The position numbers and the translations under genes are program-made. 64,000 bases of DNA, from NCBI GenBank assembly GCA_948099385.1, contig CANUEZ040000002.1, positions 2,486,001 through 2,550,000 on the forward strand, read 5' to 3'. Source of the DNA: Fasciola hepatica. Taxonomy: Eukaryota > Platyhelminthes > Trematoda > Plagiorchiida > Fasciolidae. The notes below the pieces were generated by a model. The model was not told the origin of the DNA and ran no database searches. It was given only the letters and a program-made list of their open reading frames with translations. Numbering within the stretch: position 1 is the stretch's first letter; every line of letters begins with the position of its first letter. Below, in pieces: positions 20,031 through 33,085 of this stretch.

Positions 20031-21689
20031 CCTCGGAAAAGTTCCATCGCCGGGTAGAAAAGCTTCATTTGGTTCGAAACCCAAAGCTGTTTGGTTGGGT
20101 TTTTTCTTCACTGTTCTTCTTCATTAGTTACACATTGACGATGCATTATCAATCAGTCACACCTCAGGGCCCTCGGTTACCGATTCCTATCGATGGTCCA
20201 ACGAGCCCTTGTAGCTCCGGCAAATAACCACTCCGCTCTGCTCGTGCAAGCGCACGGTCAGTCAATCTGTGCTGCCCATGTGCCCCAATCTGCACACTGA
20301 TCTGTCCCCAGTGGCTTTCAACAATTTCTTTTCTGATCGCTGTTCTTGGTATTTCAGTTGTAAAAGTTTTATCGCTAGTCCAGTTGAAATCATAAATGCA
20401 TTGTGACGATCTATCCGCGGAGCTCACAGACCAAGGATTTTCGAAATCCGATCTGCTTAAAAAAAATCTTGATCTAGGTTAGACGTTTGGGTTCGTTTCG
20501 ATCGCTCTTAGCTCTGCGCATTTCACCGGGGATAATCACAGTTTGGTCCATAAATTAAATGAACATGCTTGTAGCATGTGCACCTAGCCTGTCGCGAAAC
20601 GGTCGTGTATGAACTCTACAACCCTGACTGTGAACAATATGCGCGATGTGCAAGATCTTATAATCAGGTTGTCCTACCAATCGGTAGCTGAGCATATATG
20701 CTCATTTGGAGCAGTTCTTGTCTTATGATATCGAATCTTTATATGAGATGAGATACCAACGGTTTAGCTTTATACTAATAACGATTATGATAGTGACAAG
20801 AATCGCGTTGACAAGACGTGCATCTCGTTCGATCAAGGACGCGAAATGTCGGAATACGGTCGTTCTATTCCTTGAAAATTGCTGTCCCAGTTTATTTAGA
20901 TCCGTACTACAACTAGCAGTGAATAAATTTAATTCTCCATCACTAAGTGATTCTCAAAAGCTTGACTATAAAGAACAGAACCCATAAAATGCATTCGAAA
21001 TTGAAAGCAGATCTTCCCCGTAACGTTGGATCAAGAACGCCAAACTTATTTGTGAAGGATTGGCCTTGCACGCTATCAGCAGACGGACTGGTTCGTTTAG
21101 TAGACAGCGAGATAGCTTAGCGGGCAGCCAGTACATCTTCGCCTGTTCGCAGTGAAGGACAAGATCGGAGCGAACGAGACGGACCAAAGGACTAGTCAAA
21201 TGCCGAGTGTCATCTGAACCGAATAAACCAACTGGATTTGTTATCAGACTAACCAATCAGAAGAGCTGGCTGTGATTAACAATCAATGTGCGGGTCAGGA
21301 TTGGGCTATGACCACCTTGGCTCGTATACAGACTGTCCTTTTTGTACAGAAAAGTCTTCTCGCTAGTGTCCTAAACGCCACGTTCAACGATGAGAAGCTT
21401 TTGAATAACCCGGACCGTTTCGCTGCATTGTTGCAAGTGCATACTTCAATCGCGGCATTTGTTTAAATATAGTCGAGATAAAAATGACCTTTCGAAACGA
21501 AATTATGAGTATCATGAAGCATCACACTACTGGTTAAGGCAATTTGAATCTGAGACACATCTGGCCCTCTGGGAAGGTCTAATGAAACGTAGCTTTGTTT
21601 CACACAAAATCCGTATTTATACTGAATTTATAAACAACTGCCGTAACTTCGGTGTGCGCTTGTAGATATGCAAACAAACGGTTCCGAAT
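20031..21689. other. unassigned region with weak ORFs
   Basis: A minus ORF at 20164-20427 (88 residues) and plus ORFs at 20706-20987, 21272-21466 and 21459-21665 are open. The last two are adjacent in different frames and could be one sequence broken by a frameshift (…A-A-F-V then F-K-Y-S-R-D). An acceptor-like GGGTCAG|G lies at about 21300. I recognise no domain, so these may be decayed repeats or exons of an unknown gene. Confidence 0.2.
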
Positions 21690-22056
21690 ATGTTTTTGGA
21701 AAGTCCACTTACATTCTTCACATCGATAAGTCGGACGCCGCGTGCCGGAATCAAACCGGCGACCCTCCGCATACCGGGCAGATGCTCTACCAGCTGAGCT
21801 ATCGCGGTCCGGACAGTCCGGTGTGAATAACGCTAGTGAATAATCGATAAGGCACGAACGACTATTCCAATGATACACAGTATCTGTCCTGGTTTTAATC
21901 ATTGGGCTAGCCTCGTTGGTCACTTCCCAGTGTGACGAACAGCACACAGATGAACGTGATCCATCGGACATTGAAATAAATTCAGAGAATGTATTGTTGG
22001 CACGAGGAGCCTGAATCGTATGTTTTTGGAAAATCTACTTGCATTCTTCACATCGA
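21690..22056 (-). mobile_element. tRNA-derived SINE (family 3) flanked by 37-bp direct repeats
   Basis: The minus strand has an intact tRNA-like head at about 21735-21808: A box TAGCTCAGCTGGTAGAGC (21784-21801), anticodon-type stem TCTGC/GCGGA, T arm GCCGG-TTTGATT-CCGGC, and B box GGTTTGATTCC (21747-21757). The would-be anticodon loop is CCGGTAT, with C where tRNAs have U33, and the acceptor stem has mismatches. That argues for a SINE or pseudo-tRNA rather than a working tRNA. A 37-bp segment at 21690-21726 recurs at 22020-22056 with three mismatches. Confidence 0.65.
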
Positions 22057-23279
22057 AGAACCAATGCTTTGGACCACTTTATTCAGGAGCATTAGAGTTA
22101 TCCCTAAATTTATTCTGTTCAATCCACTCGGTGAAACAGCGTCAGTCGGTAGTCGCAGTTGGTTTCACTACCATCGAAATTTTATTGATTTATAATAATA
22201 GTGACCTGTTGAGATTGTAGTAACGATGGCAGACGTAATGTTACTTGAAACACGTTTATCAGAACTGTGAACGATCAAGCATATGCACGGATGACCGTGC
22301 GTGTGTGCATGCGTCGATAGAGTCAGCTGACTGCGGATAGATTTTGCGTTTGAAGCAAACGAGCGTGGACGGCACAACAAAGATGAGAAAAAAATCAAAT
22401 TGGTGGGACGTCCGGGCTGAGGCGGCCGTGTATGGCGTAAAATCAATACACGCTCCACAAGGTAACCAAGCTGATATCTGATACGAACGGTCAATCGGCA
22501 TTTCGGCTGTCTTGGCTGGCGTGTCGATTTTCTTTCGTGGTCGGTCTGAGATGAATTATCGTGTGACCAGTCATGATTCATTCGATTTGTCATGCAGAGT
22601 GGATTGCGCTCCGATTTTGTTGCGGCATCAATAACCGCATCATGTGTAATTGTTTTACCAGTTCATTGAATATTCCTTTTTGAGAAGATATGAAGTACTG
22701 TGAATTTTGGGAAAGCTTTCATTGATTGTTTTAGTATACAAATTACCATTGAACGATTCATTGAGCTTCAGTTTCATTGCTTATGGAACAGGAATCAGTC
22801 AGACAATCATCAAACATGATCAGAACAAAAATTAAATGTTCGAACCACTGCTTCGCCAACCAGCTTCTGCAACACACCAGTAGTAATTGTTCTTGATGGG
22901 ACATTATGCTACTGTGCTTCAGAAAGGGTACATTTGAATTGCATAACATTGGTGTCGCGTTTATTCACTAACTTGAAGACATTTCCACTGCCGCTTCAGC
23001 GTGATGGATGCGGTAAATAGAACATAGCCGCACGTGACAGATTGCGCTATTGTTTTACATCCAATAGTGAGAACAAGACTCAACTAATTGGACGTGGTCG
23101 GAACTTGGTGACCGGGACATCCTGATACAGCCAGATTGGTTCATGATTGGCTGGTACAATGCCTATTGATGGTCACGTATCGTCTCTTGTATAGACGGAT
23201 AACATTAACGGTACACATTCCAGATTACAGTCCTAGCTTCGATTGTGCGCAGTTTCGAGCACGGATAATAGCAGAGCCG

Positions 23280-23488
<209 letters not shown>

Positions 23489-23599
23489 CTCATACTGCTG
23501 CACTCTAGGAAATTCTTATTTGTTTGAAGCACTGAACTTTATTAATTCTACCACACGAATCTAATCCTACGCACGGATATAATAACGTTCCCTTCAAAT

Positions 23600-26500
23600 G
23601 TCGCATAGGTACACCATCACGACGAGACTGTACCTTGACGTGGTGTAATGGCCTGCGCGCCTCCATGACGCAAAGAGCTATGCAGAATGACTTCCTTAGG
23701 CCGGAGATGCAATCATGTCAAACAGGTCGATAGGAAGAGGCCAGACGAAGTCCAATCTCGGAATCAGTTCATGGAAAACGTCTGATCCCACCCACCAAGC
23801 CCCTGTAGAAGACACTCTAGCAAATTGATACCGAGAGAAACAGTTTACCGGCCTAAAAACCTCCACTAGATGGATGTAGGAGTGAAGCACCCGGGGTTTC
23901 TCTCGACAATGAAAGAAGTCATCGCACTTCATTGAACAGCTATCGCTCGACTAAGCTGGGAAGCCCCCAGCTCAAAGAATGCTGCCCCGTCCATGTTCCG
24001 CTTGATCCATTGGGTGCATGTGGCCGAGGACTGAATCCGAAAAGCGGATCGATTATAAAGCACCAGCGAAGACAAGGCAGGATGCGTGCAACAATCGGGT
24101 CTCACGCGACAGACCAGAATAGGTTCCTCCATGGGTTCTTCGGTCACTTTCCCGGGCTGTTAGCGCCCCGCTACCTTGTAGGTCAGGCTGTTGAGTTAAA
24201 AACTCCGGTTAAGGTTCCCAAAAAAAATACTTCCTCTGCGGTGTAGTCAGCCGCGAAGTATGATTCGCCTAGAATCCTCCAGCATCCTCGTAAGGGATTT
24301 ACTAACCTCTGTCTCTCCTCTGAATTCAATGCAACACACTACGGGTTATTGCTGCTCTGAAGATAGCGACAGTTCAGGAGAGGGACATAAACCAAGCACC
24401 CATCTTAGACCTATACGTTCATTTCACTTGTTTGCGTTCAGCGTCCGCTCGCTTCATTAAATGAGGCAACGGGCTACCCTCGCTAGGACTCTTGTAACTT
24501 TCAGAATAGATGTATGCTTCGTTTCCGAAACGCGAATACAAGACCCCACTTCTATGACCACCCTTAGCCCCCCACACAGAATCTCAATCTCCCACTTCTT
24601 CTTTCGTATGTCAGGTGCTCGTGCCCAAGCTGGCTCGGAAATCACTCTGGGAAACGCGTTCCACGGACGTGGTGGTGATTGCTGGGGATTTCAACACCCA
24701 AGATAACCGCTTGTGATTCCGACAGGTATATATGAGGCCCGTTTGCTATGGTGGCCGATCGCACTGACACCAGTCATGGCTCATCCAATTGTTCTCTGGT
24801 GGTATACTGTTTCTAAATTTCTGTAATAGGAAGCGAAATAACCTCACATAGCATCCTACATCTTCGCAACGTTTGACTAAGGTTGAACTTATTGTTATTG
24901 GTCACTGCTGTTGTGGATCAATCGAAGGTTCTCCTTCATTTTGTTCTAGGCCTGTGAATTCAAATCACGCTTTGATACGTTCTCGCTTCCTTTTACGTCT
25001 CGTCCGTAGTCGCGCCAACGCAAGAGCCACTCGTACCGTACAGTTGCATCTGGAAAATCAGCGAAGATCTGCTTTCCAAGCAGAGCTGTTTACATGGTTA
25101 TCGATGCAGCCAGATGTCCAGGATCCGAATGAACGCTGCCAACCCGTGGTGGGCAAGCAGATTAAAGTGTTTGATTACAACCACGGAGGTCAGAGATTCA
25201 AATCCCCGCCATCATCCGTTACATTGGAGGTAGACGGGGATCCACTGTTGTCCGCCTTGTTACCGCACCTGACCTACTGGGACCTTATGTTGTTCTTCGC
25301 CACTCCGAGTCTCAGGGTATAGTTGGCGATTATCCGTAGTGGTGCAGCAAGTTTTTGTGGCTATGGGATACACCCTTTTCGTTGAACTGATGCTTAAGGA
25401 TATGATGAAATTAAAAGCGGAGGCTTTGGACGCCACACCCAGTGCCACAAGGATTCCGGTTCAAGGACGCTTCACAATCAATGGATATCCTGCACATCGG
25501 TCACTCCGTTAGACGCTCGCAGATCCGTCCCTCCGGATGCCGCATCCACTGAGATTCGCAAATCCCTGAGACACCAACTGACTAGGAGTTTGAGAAATGA
25601 CAGCGTGTAGTGGTAGGTTGCGAAATGTATGGAAATGGAGAAGGCTGCTTCTAATAGAAAAGTCACAATCTTTGAGGTTTAAATAGATGTACTGGTCCAC
25701 GTACGTTTGGTGTAAGTGAGATAATCAAAGAATCTGACGGCTTACTGATTCATCCTCAAGGACATCGTCGTGATCATTTGATGGAGCAATTGAGGAATAG
25801 TTTAGTTGGCCCACTTTTACAGTGGGTCTTCCGAATGTACATACAGGAGAACCGATACAAGTAGATACCATTCTTCATCAGAAATGGGGATCATGTGGGA
25901 GATAGGTTGTCTGAAAGGGCACAAGGCTGCTGGACTGGATGAAATCGCTCCTTCCTTTTCATGGATGAACGTAGAACTTTGGTTTCGGAATTACCAAAAC
26001 TCCGGATAAATTGGGATAGCGAGCAGATTCCGAAGGAATTGCGAGTCAGTGATTGTTGTGATTTACAAGAAAGGCAGTAGGTCCCGTTGTAAGAACAACA
26101 AAGGAGTTAGCTTGATAAGTATCGCATGCAGTTGTCCATAGATGGTCCGATCCCCGTGAAAGTTGTCTGCGTGAGAATCAAGCTGGTTTCAGACCCAACT
26201 GAAATTGTATCGACCACATCTTTACTGTTCGTCAAGTTTTAGAACATAGATCCACAATCTCTGTGTTTCCTGATTTGAGAACTGCATTGGACTTAGTTGG
26301 CCGCATAGTTCTTTGGCTGTGCCTCTCATTAGAGAGTGTACGAGATAAATCTATTTTTCTTTTCAAATCGTTGTATGCGAATAGTCGAAGCCCCATTCGT
26401 GACCCCGGCGATCTTTCACCCGAGTTCACCACGAGAAATGGTGACGGTCAGGGTTGTCCCCTATCGCTTTTCTTTTTCAGTTTTGTAATTGAAATGGTTC

Positions 26501-26940
26501 TTGAGATAGCCCTATCCTCGTGTGAGGGTTGTGGCATCGATCTTTGCTGAATCAGTAAACTGTTTAACTTTGAATACGCGGACGATATTGTTATTCTGAG
26601 CGAAAATCCAGGTGAGTTGCAGGCTCTCTCCTAGATAGCCTAAAACAGTGCAGCCATGTTTGTGGTGCGTTTTGCACGTTCAAAGTGTAGAATACTGTTG
26701 TAGGACTGGGTTGCTCTACACCAGACCTTGTGTTGGCAGGGGAAGCTCTAGCTGAGGTAGATACATTTTATTTCCTGGGCAGTCACATCTCGCCATCTAG
26801 CTAGATATGGGATGAGGTTGTAGTGATCAGCGGGATCACATGCGATATGGCTAGGTACAGCTCCGTGGCTATGTATGCTGAAGATCCTCAACCGATCGGG
26901 ATCACCGTGAACAAATACAGCTGAAGTTCACTGTGATTGG
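23600..26940 (+). mobile_element. RTE-like LINE copy B, nearly full length but decayed and SINE-interrupted
   Basis: The 5' UTR starts near 23617 (CATCACGACGAGACTG) and runs to about 24450. Endonuclease pieces follow: C-F-V-S-E-T-R-I-Q-D-P-T-S near 24510, V-V-V-I-A-G-D-F-N near 24670, and R-S-A-F-Q-A-E-L-F-T near 25065 in the linker. A SINE interrupts at about 25143-25467. The RT region from 25468 includes D-E-I-A-P-S-F near 25940, C-I-D-H-I near 26208, G-D-G-Q-G-C-P-L-S near 26440 and Y-A-D-D near 26574. Copy A shares its stops and frameshifts from 25468 to 26783, after which the two diverge. Sequence after about 26940 is not recognised. Confidence 0.85.
25143..25467. mobile_element. SINE insertion(s) inside LINE copy B
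   Basis: The insertion begins with a plus-strand tRNA-like head (GTGGGCAAGCAGATTAAAG, then B-box-like AGATTCAAATCCCC near 25195). From about 25265 it continues with the family-1 body (CTGACCTACTGGGACCTTAT, TCTCAGGGTATAG, TTTGTGGCTATGGGATACACCC). Head and body are in opposite relative order to the copy at 17495, so this may be two SINEs or a composite. It splits the LINE linker after N-E-R-C-Q. Confidence 0.6.
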
Positions 26941-27469
26941 TCAGCTTCTAGCCTATGAATTATTTTCTTCTATTTAACATATTTATGCAAACCAATTCCA
27001 CAATGAGACTAACGTGCTATTCGGTTGCCTCGGTGTTCTCGCTACTCTGGATCGCGTAGTTCCGGATGGGAGCGACTTCAATTCGTCCTATCTGTTGTGT
27101 CTCGCGATTCAATTGGCAGAAGAAAGGCGCACTTGTAAGGGTAAGTGTGTATTCTGTAACAACGTACCGTAAGCCTCAGTGCAAGCGAAAAAGTGAGAAC
27201 GCAAACAAGTATGCAACTGCGTGAGCCGTGGTTGTGTGCTATCGGAGGCGTAAGAAAACTGTACAATCGGGTTAAGTCGTGCAAGGTCATGCAACACGTG
27301 GTACGATCTGATTGGTCAGTGCTGTCCGAGACGAAGAACGAAAAACGTCAACTGTGTACGTGAGCACGAATGCAGACCCGTGTCCATGATTGCACTGGGT
27401 GGAGATCGTGCGTGCGTGTGTGAGCATATGACTGTACGGGCCAAACAACTTTATCAGTTCAAGTATTCG

Positions 27470-27835
27470 AATAAAACAGGTGTCGTCGCGCCTGCCGAAG
27501 GTGCAGTTAGCTTATGGTATCTGCCGCACCGGCGTGACATCCGGTTTATTGTTAAGAGCCCCGTGTACATTGCGGTGGTTAGGTCCGTCCTTGTATACGG
27601 CTCAGAAACATGACCAATAAAAGTTGAGGGTGGGTGAAGACTGTCGGCGTTCGAGCATCGAAGTCTCCGTTGCATTACCCAAATATGGTGGGAACACGGT
27701 ATCAGCAATGCTGAGGTTAGACATAGGGTGTTGGGAATCACAGGTTAGTCTCTGGATCAAGTACTGAATCTAAATAGGTTAAGATAGCTGCGACATGTGC
27801 TACGGTTGGAAACATTTAGTGGTATGTCATCAGCA
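27470..27835 (+). mobile_element. LINE C-terminal fragment
   Basis: Plus-strand frames read Y-I-A-V-V-R-S-V-L-V-Y-G-S-E-T near 27565, then V-E-D near 27624, W-W-E-H-G-I-S-N-A-E-V-R near 27690 and R-H-V-L-R near 27795. This is the post-RT region of the RTE-like elements, with stops. Confidence 0.7.
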
Positions 27836-27849
27836 AAGAAATGACGGGT

Positions 27850-30060
27850 CTCACGTACAGACCAGAAGTTTCTTCACAGGTAAATTTCCTTTGCCGGGCT
27901 GACGGCCCACTACCTTTTAGATCAGATGTTTGAGTCAATTGCTTCAGCTAGGGTTCCCAAAGAAAAATGCCCTCTGCGGTGCGGTCAGCCGGGACGTGTG
28001 ATGTGCCCAGAAATCTCCAGCGGTCCTTCGGGAAACCTTTCTTATCTCTGCTCTTCACCCTTCACATTCTTATTCTAAACGGATACGGGAATTACCGGTG
28101 AGTTTTGACTCAGAACATGTAGCTCACCGTAAAGTTATGAATTGGAAACATGGGAAAACAGAGAGTAGATTCTCAGATCTAGGCATTCTCTTCACCTAGC
28201 TTCCTTCAACGTCCGCATACTTTATCAAATGGGGCAACAGACTGCTCCAGCTAAAATTCTTGAAATCTTTGAATGTGTGTTGTCTCCAAAATACGTGTAA
28301 GAGACTCAACTTCAGTGTTAACACTTCGCTTCATTGGTAAAAGCTCGGCTTCTCCTCTCACTCTTCGTGTGTTGGACGATTCGGTATCTAGCGCTCGTCG
28401 TCAGGCTGGCGTTGGCATCGCTCAGAACGCGAAAGCTGATCGTGCACTGCTCGACGGGATCCCAGTCAGCAGCCGTCTATGTGCGGTTCGGTTGAATGGT
28501 TCTGAGCATGTCAACAGCACTGGACAAGCGTTGACCACCGTTTGTCGTTTCTGTGCATGCCACAACTAGCTGTAGCTCTCCTGAGGTTAAAGACGAATTC
28601 TATCAAGACCTGTCTAGACTGCTCCGCAGCGTGCGCCCAACGGACATCATGGTTGTTGCTGATGATTTCAATGCTCAAGTCGGAAGCCTAGACGGGACGG
28701 AGAGGAACATGGGAGTCAGACTTGGCGTTCCAGCCGATCGAACCGATAACAGTGACCGACTCATCCAACTATCTTCCGATCATGCAATATTCCTGGCGAG
28801 TACAAAAGCACAAAAGCGGCACCGACTAACCTGGCGTCCTCCTGCGCTTTCACATCGTTAGACCCAGATCGACCACATCACTATCGGTTACAGCTGGCGC
28901 GGACTGATTCAAGACTGTCGAGCATTATGGTCCATGTCTGTAGACACTGATAACGTTTTTGTTCGTGCACGTTTTATCCGGCGTCTCGTCAGTAGCCCTA
29001 ACGACACCAAACTCAACCGACTCACACTGATGGTACCGGATGAAAATCATCGGTCTGCTTTCCAAGCAGAATTATTCACCAGATTATCGATGCAGTCGAA
29101 TGCTCAGGATCCAGAAGAGCGACGGACAGAGATCAAACAGGCCCTAAATGAGACTGCTGATGCTGTCCAAGGTTCAACGAGCAGATCAATTTAGAAATGA
29201 TAAATAATTGCATCCTAGGGATCGCAGTTTTGTCACGTGAGTATGGTGGTATTGGACTTTTCCCGGGTGCGAAAGTGCCAAACCTTGTATATTCAGACGA
29301 CATAGTCCTTCTGAATGAAGATCAAGGTAAGCTGCAAGTTTTTGTGGACAGCGTGAATAACTGCACAGCAATGTTTGGTATGTGTTTTGCACCTTCAAGG
29401 TGCAAGATGATGTTGGACTACACCAAACCTTCCAGTGTTTGGGGAGACAATGGGCGAAGTAGACAGTTTCTGTTATCTGGGCAGCTGCATTTTACCCGGA
29501 AGTTGGATATCGGATGAGGTTTCTTTGCGTATACAGAAGACTCGTTTGGTTTTACGAACCTTAGCCATCTGTGGCTTTGACATGACACCCGTTCATCTAT
29601 CAAGGGCCGAGTGTACGCTGCAGCAGTCAGTCCAGTACTTCCGTATAGTTCGGAGACAATGGCTACTGCAGGTGGAAGATATACGAAGATTGTCGGTTTA
29701 TGTGCAGTGATGTTTTCGTAGCATTTCTCGAATCTGGTGGAAACGCCGTATAGACAATGCTGAGGTTCGGCGGAGAGTCTTGGGTTCACAAACCAAATCA
29801 TTAGATGAAGCCCTTAGGTCACCAGGCTAAGATGCGTAGCGCATGCCCTGGATGGGATTCCTCGGCGCGTAATGTCCGCTGAGACGGGTGGCCAATCCAA
29901 GAAATGGAAGAAAGATATGAAAAAACCTAACCATTTGACTTGGCCATTTATGGCATATTAGACTTCCTAAATTGGATCCAAGAGGCCCTCCCGTTCAGTG
30001 GTTAGACACAGTGGAGAATAAGGCTCGGTGTCGCAACCAGTGGGGCCGTGTATCGTGTTC
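27850..30060 (+). mobile_element. RTE-like LINE, internally deleted
   Basis: The 5' UTR at 27850-28080 matches 24090-24330 (GGGTCTCACG...CAGACCAGAA, CCTCTGCGGTG). The endonuclease covers about 28200-29190: R-A-L-L-D-G-I-P-V-S-S-R-L-C-A-V-R-L, D-D-F-N-A-Q-V-G near 28660 where G-D-F-N is expected, and Q-I-D-H-I near 28865. At about 29192 the frame jumps from the linker to the RT catalytic core (P-N-L-V-Y-S-D-D-I-V-L-L near 29280), so fingers and palm motif A are lost. The C-terminal region follows to about 30060. The family's Y-A-D-D is Y-S-D-D here. Confidence 0.85.
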
Positions 30061-32985
30061 CATCACTAAATTCTCTTCTTAAAATGTCTTGTCCGAACGT
30101 TTTTCCTTTCTGTTCACCATTTTCTGTCCTAAGCCGATTCACTGAGTTGTTCTTCCTGTAGCTACGTTTTACTATCAGTGTCCTCTCGGCGATCATGTAC
30201 AGCCTGCGTACCAACCTTGTTAGTGGACCATCGACGAAGTGGCTAACGGGGTTGGTTACGTACCGTTGGGAGAGGGGAAAACTATTTCTTTTGCTTTTTT
30301 CTTTTATCTTTTCCGTTTCCCTACGCGTTTGCTGTGACGTCTCCGAAGCCACTACGCAAATGGAAACTTGTCAGGCGTGCGGTAATATATGAAACACACT
30401 TTGACTGAATCTGATTGTCTGTAACCTTTTTCCACCCGATTTTACTAATCACGCTGAGGTCAGTGACACAGAAAAAAAGTCTGATGTGATGTAATGGTTC
30501 TATTGTATTTGCCAAAATATTCGGATTGCTGGATACTGAAATCTTCATGGCTCCTGGTTAATCTGCGAAAATAAAAAAAAATATTATATGCAATTCAAAT
30601 ATAGAAAGCACTCTCCAAACACACCAAGCACCAGGAACATACTTAAAAAAATAATCAGCTGCGATGTTTACATTAAGCGACAATCCAGAAACCACTCAGT
30701 TCAGATTGCCATCTAAGTATACTGATCATCAATTTATTGAAAATGCCACCGTTGACTATTCAAAACGAGAGCACCGTCACCCAAAACACCACCTTGTCTG
30801 AAGCATTGATATCTTATATTGCATGGCGTGCTGCATTCCTTGTCTCAAGGTCACGATTTTCAGCTGTCGGTTACGCCAACAGGTCGCCGTGGCCATCACC
30901 CTTGCACCCATGCGTAGGCGCAGAATAAAAACCATTCCAAATGAAGTGGCCAAGTCACCGTAGTCCACCATGCTATTCCAAAAGGCAATGCCATCCATGG
31001 AGATTCATAAAAGATTTTTTAAAAATATTTTTGATTCTCTGCTCTCACATGCGAACAGTAGCAGGAAAATACCAGTCAGGGAATAAAACAACCTTTTTCC
31101 CCGATATGAACCTAAAAAAGAACACCGCAGCGTGGTGTTGCACAATTTGCATGCGAAATAATGGCGCTGTAACTCGTCAGGGGGCATACTATACCCCACT
31201 TGTAAAGAGAAATAATTAATTATAACGACCGATTCCGAGTCACTGGTGATAGAAGAGTCTGCATTTCTGCCAAATGAAAACAAAACAACAATGACGAACA
31301 ACTTTTTTGCTTGCAACGTTCAGGTTTCCGGCATTTGATAGCAAACGCTTCTGTAAACGAAACTCGTGTGTTTTGTTCGAAGTAAAAAATGTGGTCTAAT
31401 GTTCACTCGATGTCCAATCTTTAGTAAGTGGCAAGCGATCGATGAGGCCGTTCGGCGGTTTAGGGGTAAACTTTGGCCTTGACCGTTCAACGATGACCCG
31501 TTCACGAGTTTGTTTACTGGCGAGGTGATGTGTTTCGCTATTCCGTGACAAAGCGGCCGCTAGATTTCGCCTAGGTACGCGACCGTGCACCCACATATGA
31601 ACTGGCACAATTGATTGAATTTAGCATACCGTAGAAGAGGTTGTTTGATTTTATGGGTCGGCATTTTGACGCAGGTTTAAACGGGAACCGATTCGACCGT
31701 GTTGTAGGTTCGTTTGACGGATAAATTTAGACGCTTTTTCAGCAATGTACTCACGTCGCCGCTACCTAACAGAACTTGTAGGAAAACCGTACACGGGTAC
31801 GGATGTCTATCGCTTCAATTTCAGGAGCTGGAAGCCGCATTTTACAAACGAATTAGGGCAAAATTGAATCTGTGTAGTGAGAAAAAGACATTATGTCTGA
31901 GCCTTGATTAGAGAGAACAGCAAGCTGTGTTCGGTTGCAGAGTAGTTTTGTTTACTCTGAACCGATATAAAATTTTATCGTATACGAAGTCGTTTTGTTA
32001 GGGTTTTGACCCATTCGGTCATCTGAGTGGATGTACGATTATTTGAAGGCTGCATTTTTGCTCGCATGTATACAAATCTGAAGTTCAATAGACCAGCCAA
32101 AAGACAAACACTTTGAATTACCGTCATCGAGATTAACTGCAGAGCAACTGGAAGCGATGGTTAGTCCTATTCAATTTCCCCGCCGCATTGTCCGTTTCTG
32201 TATTTGTGGTGTCGCTAAAATGCCTGACTTTTGGCTCCGTGTGGCAATAATATATAATCAGTGATGGATTGCAGTTGTCAGATTTATTACCCAACACCTG
32301 CAGGTTACGTTAGCTGGACCGTATATTTGGTGTCCATACTGAGTTTCGATATTGTTTTCAATCAGGCACTGGGTGAAGAGATTTTAATCACCGTCTCTCA
32401 AGAAAATCGAATCGCCATTAGGCAATTTTCGAAAATAGGAAATTTAGATACACGCTCATGCATCCGGCATTTTTTTATTCCATGTTTCAGCACGTGTACG
32501 GCTCGTTGTCTGGGCGTTGCCTGGATGAATCGGCATCCATAATCTTGCAGGTAGGGTACTGCAAGAAGGCGAAACGGGAATGACGAACATCTGTATTTAC
32601 TTAGCCGGACGAAATGAAAATAGTAGAGCATGTACCGCCACACTGTACCAAGATCCAACCTGCGCCTCCGTACGCATTTCGGTCATGAAGCTGCGGTCAG
32701 TAACCTTGTTCTTGTGCGTACCATTCTCGCTGAGCTGCGGTCTTGATTACCGTCATGATCCTAGGCTCTAAACACGGGCTATTTTGTTGTCAGCCATGGA
32801 CCTCGCTGAGATCCACTCACCGATCAGTATCAAACTTTTTGTCTGTTGCGGAATACATGCAAAATCACCGCATCTTCGTGTTCTGCAGTCTGTAGGTGTG
32901 TTGCTACATCAATCGCCGCCATCTTGGGAGCGGAGAATCACAACAAGCCCTCGTAAGCCAGGCACGGCAACAAGCCTAAAGTGCT
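30061..32985. other. no recognisable gene
   Basis: The sequence is AT-richer and I recognise no transposon protein. ORFs at 30737-30928, 32261-32542 and their opposite-strand partners have no motif I can name. Some of this may be unique intergenic or intronic DNA. Confidence 0.35.
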
Positions 32986-33004
32986 ATATGCAATCCAGGT
33001 AGAC

Positions 33005-33085
33005 TGGTGGGCACGGGGCTCGAACTTCTCATCTCAAACCTAATGGTAAGAACCTTGCACCATTCTCTCCGTAAACCAGAAACAG
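33005..33085 (-). mobile_element. possible tRNA-derived SINE head
   Basis: The minus strand carries a B-box-like GAAGTTCGAGCCCC and a terminal CGTGCCCACC, preceded by CCATTAGGTTTGAGATG. This resembles a decayed tRNA head of the type seen at 17690. No clear A box or body copy was found. Confidence 0.35.

Noticed and set aside
20164..20427. 88-residue minus ORF considered as a GIY-YIG/Penelope-type remnant
   Set aside because: Only a vague resemblance around D-F-N-W-T; the catalytic G-I-Y/Y-I-G pattern is not present.
21735..21808. Functional tRNA gene on the minus strand
   Set aside because: A and B boxes are good, but the loop has C at the U33 position, the acceptor stem is mismatched, and the sequence is joined to a repeated body, so a SINE head is more likely.
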